A stretch of DNA of 64,000 nucleotides, taken from Piper betle (taxonomy: Eukaryota; Streptophyta; Magnoliopsida; Piperales; Piperaceae). The notes beneath the pieces are model-generated. The model was not told the DNA's origin. It saw nothing but the letters and a program-made list of their open reading frames with translations, and did not search any database. The number at the start of each line of letters is the position of its first letter. The first letter of the stretch is position 1. Shown here piece by piece: positions 49,503 to 59,154 of this stretch. The stretch is taken from positions 1-64,000 of the forward strand of contig JAURVB010000052.1 in the NCBI GenBank assembly GCA_033002965.1, read 5' to 3'. The translations under genes and the position numbers were made by a program.

Positions 49503-51179
49503 TGTGAGGATTTAAAGTGTGGGAGTCATTTTGCTCTTATGATCTCAAGGCGAAAGAAGAAAAATAGAAATCTAGAATGAAACATGCTGATTTATCCAAA
49601 GCCTCCATTATTGACCAAGTCCATGCTCATGCCCACCACATTTCAAATAGTTCTGAGTTGCCTTGCTTTGATGATTTCTTTGAGTCTGATAGCATCTCTT
49701 GAGTTGAGTGAAGGGAGGAGGTATAAGGTGAGCTGCAAGCAAATGCATGATTAGTGTTCTATGGGCATCTTGTTGGATATGTAAAACAAAGCGCTTGTTG
49801 GGAGGCAACCCAAGTATGAAAAAAATTCTTTGTTTTCTTTTAGGATGGTAGCAACATATGGAAGCTAAAGAATGGAGCTAGACTTTCACCCTACACTTGT
49901 TTGGAGAGAGTGTTCTTAACCTATACTTTCTTGTTTTATCTAGCAGCATTGTGGACACTACTCATTTCAAGTTGGGGAGGGGGGATATAGTTTGCTAAGA
50001 CTTGATATTTTGATTGTTGTTATCCTATGTTATGTGTGTTAGTCCCTTTAATTAATTGTATTATGTTTGAAGCTTTAGCCTGATAGTAATTCAACAACTT
50101 GTTTGATTGTGTTCTTCAATAATAAGTCCTATTCTCTTGTGATTCAAATAATGATCCTCAATGCTTTGATTTTGGTAATATTTAGAGAAGTTGGAGTTTT
50201 ATTGAGCATGTGAAGATGAAGTGAGTTATATTTCCATCATAAGATTCTTGAGGAAAAATAAAGAATTCTTGGTAGTCAAGAAATCATTTAGGTGAGTTTT
50301 GTTTACCAGAGCCAACATAGCTATCTTAATCATATGACTTGTTTTTAGCCAATTTTGACTTAATTTGATTCTAGTTTTGTATTCCTTGTAATTTTGAACC
50401 TCTAGCTTGAGTATGTTTATTCCTATTTTTTTATTTTCCTACACCTAGCATTATTAATGTTGATTTATTAGCTATAAACTCATGTTCTTAGGTGGAAAGA
50501 GTATGTTGGGGGTGTTGGGATGACATTTGAAATATAAGGGACTGATAGTTGTTATTTGTCAAAAAAGAAAAAGAAAGAAAGAAAAAAAAAGAAAAAAGTT
50601 TTATAATGAAAAATTTGATGAAAATTTGAAAATAAATATCAATTGAGTATGCAGTGATGGCCTTGTGTTTTGAGTTGGGAAGTCAAGTTTTGGTGGAGAA
50701 TTGAGGAAAATACATATAGTTTTTAGTTTATAGTTGTTGGGAAGGATTTAATTTCAATGACGCATTTGCCCGATATCCCATTATCTTGTTTTTGAACTTT
50801 ACTTTGATCCTATTACAGCCTAATATATCCAAATGATCTTGGCTAATTTAGAATTCAGATTGGTGGAGAGAAGACTTACTATGATGATCTGATTCTAAAT
50901 GTGTTTAGCAAGATTTTAACCTGATTTAAGTAAAGCTAAATGACGAGCTCAAGAGGGTCAACAATATTTTGGGAATTTGATTCATGGTTTTCAATGCAAT
51001 TGAATTCTGTTCTTGAGTTCCTTGATTATTAAAGTTGATTTTAGAGTATTATTAATTAATTTCTATGAGAATAATGATCTGAATATGATTAATGAAATAA
51101 GTTCGTATTGGTTTAAAGGTTAAGAGTTTTAAAGTCTAGTTTTTTTTTAGGGACTAGCAAATATTCAAGTTTGGGGGCT
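49503..51179 (+). other. Non-coding 3' interior of element F
   Basis: Holds the GGGAGGCAACCCAAG motif (49801-49815), polypurine tract one (CAAGTTGGGGAGGGGGGATA, 49968-49987), an A-rich run (50561-50598) and polypurine tract two (CAAGTTTGGGGGC, 51166-51178). No envelope-like open frame was found between the tracts. Confidence 0.75.
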
Positions 51180-51807
51180 TCATAACTCTCAAGTAGAGTT
51201 ATTATTTCTTATTAGTTTGATTCTGTTTTTGAGGCCCTTGCAACATTTTTGTATGTGATATAGATAAAAAATAAGAATTCTATAGACAAAGAAACCAAAT
51301 CTTACATATTTTGATATGTTCTTTGATAATTATGATGCTTTCTGCAAAACAGGATCTACCCAAACACACATGCAAATGGAGGACCCAAACACACATGCAA
51401 GTGGAGGACCAGACTACAAACACTAATCCTATGATGGACCACTTGTGGGACCATGCAAGGACAGAACTACACACACTAATCTTAAGGAAACCACTTGTGG
51501 AAACTACCAAGTGGGGGACACTCCGGCAAAATTATCAGCATGCAATTCTGCAACTCTACACATGCCCCTGATTTTTGGACAGCTCTTCCTAATCAACCCA
51601 ATCCCGCAACAATGAGTTGTTGGATGGACACCTTAATAAACAAGAAAGGGACATGCTCACCTAATATACTTGATTAATGTAGAACATCACATGTGCATTA
51701 GTTGAGAAGGAAGCAGCAAAGAAATTTCATATAAGATACAGGAAAGATTCCTAAATTGCCACCCACACCGAATTTGCTATAAAAGTGAGACCTCCACTCA
51801 GAAATGA

Positions 51808-53210
51808 TGTAACGACCCGGCCATTTGTCACAACTTTGTGGGCCTAGCTGGCCAGGTGTTACTCACAATGAAGTAAATATGACTAACATTTTTATTTAAC
51901 AAAAACATATATAAGATCCCACAGTCTTCGACCGTTTCCCAGCAGCCACACTTATTTCTCAATTAAATAAAAAAGGAGTCCTCATATTTATTTTGCTCCA
52001 TACTCTTGATGTCAATCACCTAATCTTGTATCTGCATACCTGCGGAGGCAATTCCGCGTTAGTGATTACAACACTAAGTAGTATAATAGATAAAACAAAA
52101 CAAGTACATTCCACTATTTCCTTATGTTTATTTTAATATGCGGTGGAGCGATTCCGCTATACTCCAAAACAATGCGGAGGAGGTATCCGCTGTGATCCGC
52201 ACACCCCGGCCGTAGCCTTTTTGTGGGGAAGCTACCACTACCATCTCCAGTGCCAGTGCCTCGCACACCCCGGCCGTAGCCTTTTGTGGGGTAGCTATCA
52301 CTGCACTCGGGTGATTGCTATGCCCCGTTTGTGGGGAAGCTCTCACTACCAATTCTAGTGCCAGTGCCTCGCACACCCCGGCCGTAGCCTTTTTATGGGG
52401 AGGCTATCACTGCACTTCAGTGCCAATGCCTTGCACACCCCGGCCGTAGCCTTTTTTGTGGGGCGGCTATCACTACTCCAAAACAATGTCGATGCATTAC
52501 AAAATTCACGTACATAACACGACCCAGTGTCAGACTAAGTCAATTCATTGACCCCGGTTGCACTCGGTGCATGGTAGTCGAATCTGGGCTCAGGCCGACC
52601 TAGGCTACCAACAAGGAAAATACGATGTTCTACCTATTATACGTACCTGATTTGTGATTACGTCTGACTGTGACCCGTGAACCCTAATACAGTAATGGAG
52701 AGGTCGCCTGGGACGGAGATGAGGGATGAAATACTCACACAGTAATGGGGAGGTTGCCTGGGACGGAGATGAGGGATGAAATACTCCCTCCTCCTGCATA
52801 TATATACACTTCAACCATTCCCTCCATTAAATTCTCATACCCCATCATCCATTGGTATTTCCTAGGTTCAACGACCCCTTCATTAAATTCTCACACCCCA
52901 TCATCCATTGGTATTTCCTAGGTTCAACGACCCCTTCTCCTTTTATAATGAATAAATGACGGCTAGGGTTTGTGGAAGCACCCTTTCACCATAATTCCTT
53001 TAACTGGGTAATTGGGTAATTAACACGGTTCACTTAACCTTTTCACTCAACCTCTTAAATGGTATGGTTCACTTAATTAATGTGTTCGACTCGACTGATT
53101 CAACTAGAATCGTCCGATTAGAAATTACTTTTCAATTTAACTGGGTAATTCATACTTAACCAGCTAATGAATTGTTTTTTTCCAGGTCTTTACAATCTCC
53201 CCAACTTAGA
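51808..53210 (-). repeat. Left arm of large inverted repeat (inverted LTR plus polypurine tract)
   Basis: This is the reverse complement of 54478-56046 with high similarity. The LTR part is 51808-53194 (1387 bp) and the polypurine tract 53195-53210. It differs from the right arm mainly by repeat copy number: two instead of three copies of the CAATGGATGATGGGG unit, and fewer minisatellite units. The arms are separated by only about 1.27 kb. Confidence 0.92.
52150..52490. repeat. Minisatellite with CACCCCGGCCGTAGCC core
   Basis: Units carry CACCCCGGCCGTAGCC and GGGGAAGCTATCACT motifs within a larger period near 110 bp. It corresponds to 55268-55690 on the other arm. Confidence 0.85.
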
Positions 53211-53213
53211 AAG

Positions 53214-54428
53214 ATGTACCAGGACTTGAAACGAACCTACTGGTGGGTTGGAATGAAGAGGGATGTGGTGGATTTTGTTTCCAAGTGTCAGACGTGCCAA
53301 TTGATCAAAGCCCAACATCAACTACCCGGTGGATTATTACAACCTTTAGAGATACCTACCTGGAAATGGGAGTGTGTCACATGTGATTTTATTACTAAAC
53401 TCTCAAGGACTTTGAAGAGACATGACTCTATATGGGTAGTTGTGGACCGTTTGACTAAGGCAGCTCATTTTATCCCCACAAAATCAACAAGGACTGCGGA
53501 ATACTTAGCAGAACTATACATAAATAACATTGTCAGGCTGCATGGAATTCCTAAGGAGATAGTCTCTGATAGAGATCCCCTATTCACGTCACATTTTTGG
53601 GAAGTTTTCCAAAAAGCTATGGGGACCCAAATCAAGTTAAGTACAGCATATCACCCCCAAACTGATGGTCAAAGTGAGAGGACCAATCAAACCTTGGAGG
53701 ATTTGTTGAGAGCTTGCATCCTCGACTGGGGAGGAGATTGGGAGAAACACTTAGCCTTGGCTGAATTCACCTATAATAACTCTTACCAAGCCAGTATAGG
53801 AATGGCACCGTTTGAAGCCTTATACGGTAGGCCTTGTCGATCTCGATCATGCTGGTTGGAATCTACAGAGATGGTTATAGTCAGGCCAGAGATGGTGAGA
53901 GAAGCAGCTGAAAAGGTGCAACTCATCCAGCAAAGGCTTAAGGCAGCTCAGGATCAGCATAAAAGTTATGCTGATACTCGAAGGAAGGACTTAGAATTCC
54001 AAGTTGGGGAGTTCGTCTACCTTAAGACCTCACCTAAAAAGGGAGTGATCAGATTTAGAACATCAGGGAAGTTGAAGCCAAGATTCATAGGACCATTTCC
54101 AATTTTGGATCGAATCGGAAGTTGTGCATATAGATTAGCATTACCACCAAGCCTTGATGGTGTACACAATGTCTTTCATGTGTCAATGCTAAAGAAATAT
54201 GTACGAGATGAGAATCACATTATCACAAATTTTGCAGATTTAGAGCTACAATCGGATTTAACCTACGAAGAAAAACCGATTCGAATCTTGGCAAGGGAAA
54301 CAAAGACACTCTGTAGCAAGGAGATCCCTTTGGTAAAGGTATTATGGAGAAATCAGGGATCAGAAGAAGCGACATGGGAGACTGAACAGGAAATGACCAG
54401 AAAATATCCTAGCCTGTTTGTAGCATAA
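53214..54428 (+). CDS. Ty3/gypsy integrase with chromodomain (pol fragment, open frame)
   Basis: This is the only retroelement protein in the window with an open integrase core. Integrase inserts retroelement cDNA into DNA; the C-terminal chromodomain of chromoviruses is thought to guide target choice. Counting from the first in-frame ATG (404 residues), CQTC at 25-28 is the second half of the zinc-binding site. The core has Asp58 (CDFITK), Asp119 (VSDRDP) and Glu155 (QSERTN), the D,D-35-E spacing. VFHVSMLKKY and IPLVKVLW..EEATWE mark the C-terminal and chromodomain regions (about 300-400). The His half of the zinc site and all upstream pol are missing, because the left inverted arm joins at 53210. 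The open frame runs back into that arm without an ATG. The stop is followed by the usual chromovirus 3' end and polypurine tract. Function is doubtful without the zinc site and a native start. Confidence 0.9.
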   Translation: MYQDLKRTYWWVGMKRDVVDFVSKCQTCQLIKAQHQLPGGLLQPLEIPTWKWECVTCDFITKLSRTLKRHDSIWVVVDRLTKAAHFIPTKSTRTAEYLAELYINNIVRLHGIPKEIVSDRDPLFTSHFWEVFQKAMGTQIKLSTAYHPQTDGQSERTNQTLEDLLRACILDWGGDWEKHLALAEFTYNNSYQASIGMAPFEALYGRPCRSRSCWLESTEMVIVRPEMVREAAEKVQLIQQRLKAAQDQHKSYADTRRKDLEFQVGEFVYLKTSPKKGVIRFRTSGKLKPRFIGPFPILDRIGSCAYRLALPPSLDGVHNVFHVSMLKKYVRDENHIITNFADLELQSDLTYEEKPIRILARETKTLCSKEIPLVKVLWRNQGSEEATWETEQEMTRKYPSLFVA

Positions 54429-55267
54429 AATCTGTGTAAATCCGATTTATGCTATGATATTTCGGGGACGAAATAGTTCTAAGTTGGGGAGATTGTAAAG
54501 ACCCAGAAAAAAAAATTCATTAGCTGGTTAAGTATGAATTACCCGGTTAAATTGAAAAGTAATTTCTAATCGGACGATTCTAGTTGAATCAGTCGAGTCG
54601 AACACATTAATTAAGTGAACCATACCATTTAAGAGGTTGAGTGAAAAGGTTAAGTGAACCGTGTTAATTACCCAATTACCCGGTTAAAGGAATTATGGTG
54701 AAAGGGTGCTTCCACAAACCCTAGCCGTTATTTATTCATTATAAAAGGAGAAGGGGTCGTTGAAGCTAGGAAATACTAATGGATGATGGGGTGTGAGAAT
54801 TTAATGAAGGGGTCGTTGAACCTAGGAAATACCAATGGATGATGGGGTGTGAGAATTTAATGAAGGGGTCGTTGAACCTAGGAAATACCAATGGATGATG
54901 GGGTATGAGAATTTAATGGAGGGAATGGTTGAAGTGTATATATATGCAGGAGGAGGGAGTATTTCATCCCTCATCTCCGTCCCAGGCGACCTCCCCATTA
55001 CTGTGTGAGTATTTCATCCCTCATCTCCGTCCCAGGCGACCTCTCCATTACTGTATTAGGGTTCACGGGTCACAGTCAGACGTAATCACAAATCAGGTAT
55101 GTATAATAGGTAGAACATCGTATTTTCCTTGTTGGTAGCCTAGGTCGGCCTGAGCCCAGATTCGACTACCATGCACCGAGTGCAACCGGGGTCAATGAAT
55201 TGACTCAGTCCGACACTGGGTCGTGTTATGTACGTGAATTTTGTAATGCATCGACATTGTTTTGGAG

Positions 55268-55690
55268 TAGTGATAACCACCCCATAGAAAGGCTACGGCC
55301 GGGGTGTGTGAGGCACTGGCACTAGAATTGTTAGTGAGAGCTTCCCCACAAACGGGGCATAGCAATCACCTGAGTGCAGTGATAGCCGCCCCACAAAAAT
55401 GGCTACGGCCGAGGTGTGCAAGGCATTGGCACTGAAGTGCAGTGATAGCCTCCTCATAAAAAGCTACGGCCGGGGTGTGCGAGGCACTGGCACTAGAATT
55501 GGTAGTGAGAGCTTCCCCACAAACGGGGCATAGCAATCACCCGAGTGCAGTGATAGCTACCCCACAAGAAGGCTACGGCCGGGGTGTGCAAGGCATTGGC
55601 ACTGGAGATGGTAGTGGTAGCCTCCCCACAAACAAGGCTACGGCCGGGGTGTGCGGATCACAGCGGATACCTCCTCCGCATTGTTTTGGA
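55268..55690. repeat. Minisatellite with GGCTACGGCCGGGGTGTG core
   Basis: Five or six core units alternate with GAGCTTCCCCACAAACGGGG and AGTGCAGTGATAGC blocks, giving a larger period near 110 bp. It is longer than its partner in the left arm. Confidence 0.88.
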
Positions 55691-55795
55691 GTATAGCGGA
55701 ATCGCTCCACCGCATATTAAAATAAACATAAGGAAATAGTGGAATGTACTTGTTTTGTTTTATCTATTATACTACTTAGTGTTGTAATCACTAAT

Positions 55796-55811
55796 GCGGA
55801 ATTGCCTCCGC
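55796..55811 (+). promoter_or_regulatory. Conserved hairpin-like LTR motif
   Basis: GCGGAATTGCCTCCGC can pair its ends. It recurs at 52042-52057 and 14270-14285 (minus strand), 6805-6820 and 13081-13096, always before the GTCCAAGACTGTGGG-type block where that block is present. Its role is unknown; an RNA structure near the LTR transcript end is one possibility. Confidence 0.6.
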
Positions 55812-56046
55812 AGGTATGCAGATACAAGATTAGGTGATTGACATCCAGAGTATGGAGCAAAATAAATATGAGGACTCCTTTTTTTATTTAATTGAGAAAT
55901 AAGTGTGGTTGCTGGGAAACGGTCCAAGACTGTGGGATCTTATATATGTTTTTGTTAAATAAAAATGTTAGTCATATTTACTTAATCGTGAGTAACACCT
56001 GGCCAGCTAGGCCCACAATGTTGTGACAAATGGCCGGGTCGTTATA

Positions 56047-56358
56047 AATGGTATCAGAGCCGACCTGGTTCCGTGTTAGATGGTGGGCTGGATTTGAAAC
56101 GTAGGCTAGGCTGCCGGTCACGGGCTAGAAAGGTCGTGGGCTGGGGCTAGCAACGGGCCAAGAATAAGCATTTCGGGGACGAAATTCCCTAAGGTGGGTG
56201 GATTGTGAGATCCCTCAACTTAGTCCCACATCTAATACCTACTGGGAGAAGATCCTATTTATAAGTGGGAATGGACTATAAATCTTTAACTTCCAGGGGT
56301 ACCCATTTTAAAGAAATGACTTGGCCCATTACGTTGCACTTTGGGCCGGGTCGTTACA
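56047..56358 (+). mobile_element. TRIM interior and one TRIM LTR
   Basis: A perfect primer site TGGTATCAGAGCC (56049-56061) follows the long LTR directly. The TRIM interior (GTGTTAGATGGTGGGCTGG) continues to TTTCGGGGACGAAATTCCC and AAGGTGGGTGGAT, then one TRIM LTR (56204-56358) ends in GGTCGTTACA. The left TRIM LTR is replaced by the long LTR. Confidence 0.92.
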
Positions 56359-57270
56359 AATGAAGGAGCTCCCATCTTCTTCTAGACCTAAGTGCTTCAA
56401 GATCTTCAATTTGTTTAGAGTGTGGAAAGAAAGTTCTTGGAGTTGAAAAGAAGAAGCCATGACATCATGCTGCAAGGAAAAGAATGAGGCTAGAGTGATG
56501 ATTTGGGCAAAGGCCTTGAACTAGATTTGCATAACTCTTTTCTTCCTCTCTTATCTATGTTGTTTTTTGACAAACTCAATGATGTTTCTTAAATCAGTCA
56601 TGGGTAGATTTGGGATGAACAATAGAAATGTAATGTAAAGTATTATTATCTATCTCCTTGCGTGTGGTTGTGTTGATTATTTCACTTTTGTTCCTATTGC
56701 TTGAAAACATAGCTAACTTTTATATGATCAAGAGATTCAAATTTGCCTAGACATAAGAAATTCATTGATATTATTGGTTGAAATAGTCTTAAGTCTTTCA
56801 CCAATCTTATTTTGTTTGCACTGGCGATAGATTGTAATTCATAGTGAAAACCACTTTACAATTACTATTATTTCCCCGAATATTAACACACATCAAAAGC
56901 AATTAGATAGAACCACCAATTTTATTTTACAAAGTAAACTAAGTGAAGTTAACCATCTCAGGTCTATCATTTGATTGAAAAAACTTCATTAGTTTGATTT
57001 ACGGATTATATATATTTATCATATTATATTTTTGTTCTTACTAGGTTTATAACCTTTCCTCAATATCTTATTGGGATAGTTTAGATTAATTATTATTTGC
57101 AGTTATTTAGTCTTCTTTTTCATCTCTTTTTAGCTATATAATTAATTCAATCACTTAGAGTAAATAATAAGGTATAAACGCTAAATCTCCTTCAAAACGA
57201 TCTCACTTACCACTCTATTATTTATATGAAGTGCACACTTACACAATGTATTTATTACACAACACATGCA

Positions 57271-57930
57271 TTAAAGAAAAATAGAGTAAACAATCTAAAC
57301 ACATTAACTAGATAGAGAAGAGGAATAAATTTAATTAGTATCTACAATTAAGATCCATTGGAAATCCTAGCTAATAAATTACTCCATAAAATATTTAAAC
57401 AAACCCATGGAATTCCTTTTTGCTAGCTAAAATAATAAAGTACAAGAAAACAAGACAAAAAAGAAAAATGTAAGAAGAAATTCATTAAAACTCTAAGACA
57501 AAGTCATTATCCTCAAATCCAAGTTTCTTTTTCTTGATTGTGCCTTTGTTCGTCTCCTCAAGTAATGCCTTTCTAGTGCCAAAATGACTTCTTTTAAAGA
57601 TATTCGAACGCAACAGTGCAAGATTGAGGTTAAATGAATTCTCCTTCAATCTTCTTCAAATCTTGAATCTTTATTTGTAGCCTTCAATTGGCTCCCAAAT
57701 TTTTGTTCCAACTCCTTGTGCACTTCATGCTTACTCGTAATTAACCAATAAATCCTTCAAATGTAAAATTAGTATAAAAATTTTAAAATTGGCACAATAA
57801 TGCAATGAATCCATATTTTATTGAAAAATTAAAAATATAACCAAAACTCCTAAATTATAATGACAACTTACTCAAATAAGCTAAAATATGCATACATGCA
57901 TAAAATAATAACTCTTTTACAAAGTTATCA
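57271..57930 (-). repeat. LTR fragment of Athila element G, minus strand
   Basis: On the minus strand it starts TGATAACTTTG (57930) and continues with AAAAGAGTTATTATTTTATGC, matching the start of F's LTR. It breaks off where F's LTR ends, so its 3' part is missing. F may have inserted into it. Confidence 0.65.
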
Positions 57931-59154
57931 CGTTGTAACAAGGCTAGACTAAGGGTAGATAAAGGATATATTAGGATAACAAAGTAGATAGCTCAAATAA
58001 CCCTAGCAATGGCAATTGTAATCTTCCAAGCTTAAATTGATCATCACCATCATCGACCTAATACAACATTTTAACTCCAATCTACAATTCACTTAGCACA
58101 AATGAATGCCATTTTGAGAGTTATTAAGCAATACAAGTGCGTACAAATTTCACCTTTACTTTTTTTTTCTTTTTTCTTCTAAAGTCAATAAAATCATACA
58201 ACACAACATTTGCCACAATGTTGTTTCTATTATTTTTACCCCAACAGCCATAGAACAGCAATTTCTTCCAACAAAAATAAGCCAACACCACAGCGTAAAT
58301 TTCTCTACTAAATGATGACAACTAATAAAGACTTGGAAGAGAAGTGTAAAATAATAAAGGCTCCAACTCAAACATATACGCATGGGTAAACAATATAAAA
58401 AAGGATATCAGGCCAAAAATTTGGCTTCAAAATCAGTCAATGCAATAAGTGGGCTCAGATAGGTTTTAGCTTGATAACAAACTCCCTAACTCATTCTTTT
58501 CAGCACGTACATAGGATTTTGCCTCAAGGGAATATCAAAATTCATTCTAGATCATCCAATATTAAAATAATGACAATAAGTATAAACGTCAACTAAACTC
58601 GATAAAAATAAAGGCAAGGGGAATGTGGAATAAATGTTTGGAACACATTCCTAGCTTTAGTATCTCCATTACACATCAGCAATACCTTCCTTCATGCTTA
58701 AATCATCAATTACAGAACAATGGTTAGCACAAAATATCATTACATGCCATTAATTAGACGGATATTTGACACAGACTAACAAAAATAAATCAAAAATAAA
58801 AGATAGCTCACAAACTTATACAAATGAAATGAATCTCCTCGAAATTTAAAGTAAATAGTGTCCTCACTACTTTAAAATTTATAAAACTTAATAATATGTA
58901 AGCAAGAAATGTACTTCCCTTATAGCACAGAAAATCAAGTTCTGGAAAGGTCTCCACACTATCTTCATTTTAAAAATAAAAATCTAAAAGCAAGCCAAAA
59001 GAAATTTGGGTTGCCTCTCGAGAAGCACTAAGTTTATACGCTTCAGCCAAATCATTCATCATGCTCAAGAATTTTTTAATTCTCTTTCTCATATATTTTA
59101 ACCTTCTCCCTCAATTTTTCTTTTTGGTTCTATTGATCCGTATATGAGAATAAT
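57931..59154 (-). other. Non-coding 3' interior of Athila element G
   Basis: On the minus strand a variant of the GGGAGGCAACCC motif (GAGAGGCAACCCAA, near 59020-59006) is followed by an A-rich run (58180-58157), as in elements A and F. No clear polypurine tract was seen before the LTR. Small open frames across the A-rich run are not genes. Confidence 0.6.

Larger units (their letters stand above)
54478..56046 (+). repeat. Right arm of large inverted repeat (polypurine tract plus LTR)
   Basis: The polypurine tract AAGTTGGGGAGA (54481-54492) is followed by an LTR, TGTAAAGACCC to GGGTCGTTATA (54494-56046, 1553 bp). It has a TATATATA box near 54938, three copies of a 56-bp repeat (about 54745-54915), the minisatellite (55268-55690), the hairpin-like GCGGAATTGCCTCCGC (55796-55811) and GGGAAACGGTCCAAGACTG near 55914. 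Confidence 0.92.
51808..56358. mobile_element. Composite insertion: inverted LTR, integrase, direct LTR, TRIM interior, TRIM LTR
   Basis: The perfect target duplication AATGA (51803-51807, 56359-56363) encloses 4551 bp. From left to right: an inverted long LTR with the polypurine tract (51808-53210); an integrase-chromodomain frame; a polypurine tract and a direct long LTR (54494-56046); a TRIM primer site and interior (56047-56203); and a TRIM LTR (56204-56358). The outer termini are TGTAACGACC and GGTCGTTACA, so both are LTR 3' ends. A normal element would show an LTR 5' start at its left end. Confidence 0.85.
49194..57270 (+). mobile_element. Athila element F, 3' portion, with nested composite insertion
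   Basis: A protease fragment is followed by the conserved GCTTGTTGGGAGGCAACCC (near 49794-49812), a first polypurine tract, an A-rich run, a second polypurine tract and a 3' LTR. This order is typical of Athila elements. Reverse transcriptase through integrase are missing. The 5' half is replaced by the truncated LTR ending near 49170. Confidence 0.78.
51180..57270 (+). repeat. 3' LTR of element F, split by the composite insertion
   Basis: Starts TCATAACTCT (TGATAACTTT in the related LTR of element G) right after polypurine tract two, and ends near ACAACACATGCA. It is about 1.5 kb without the insertion. A TATAAAAG box lies at 51778-51785, just left of the insertion. The right part (56364-57270) has CTATATAATTAATTCAATCAC and the ACGATCTCACTTACCAC stretch expected near the end of Athila LTRs. 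Confidence 0.78.
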
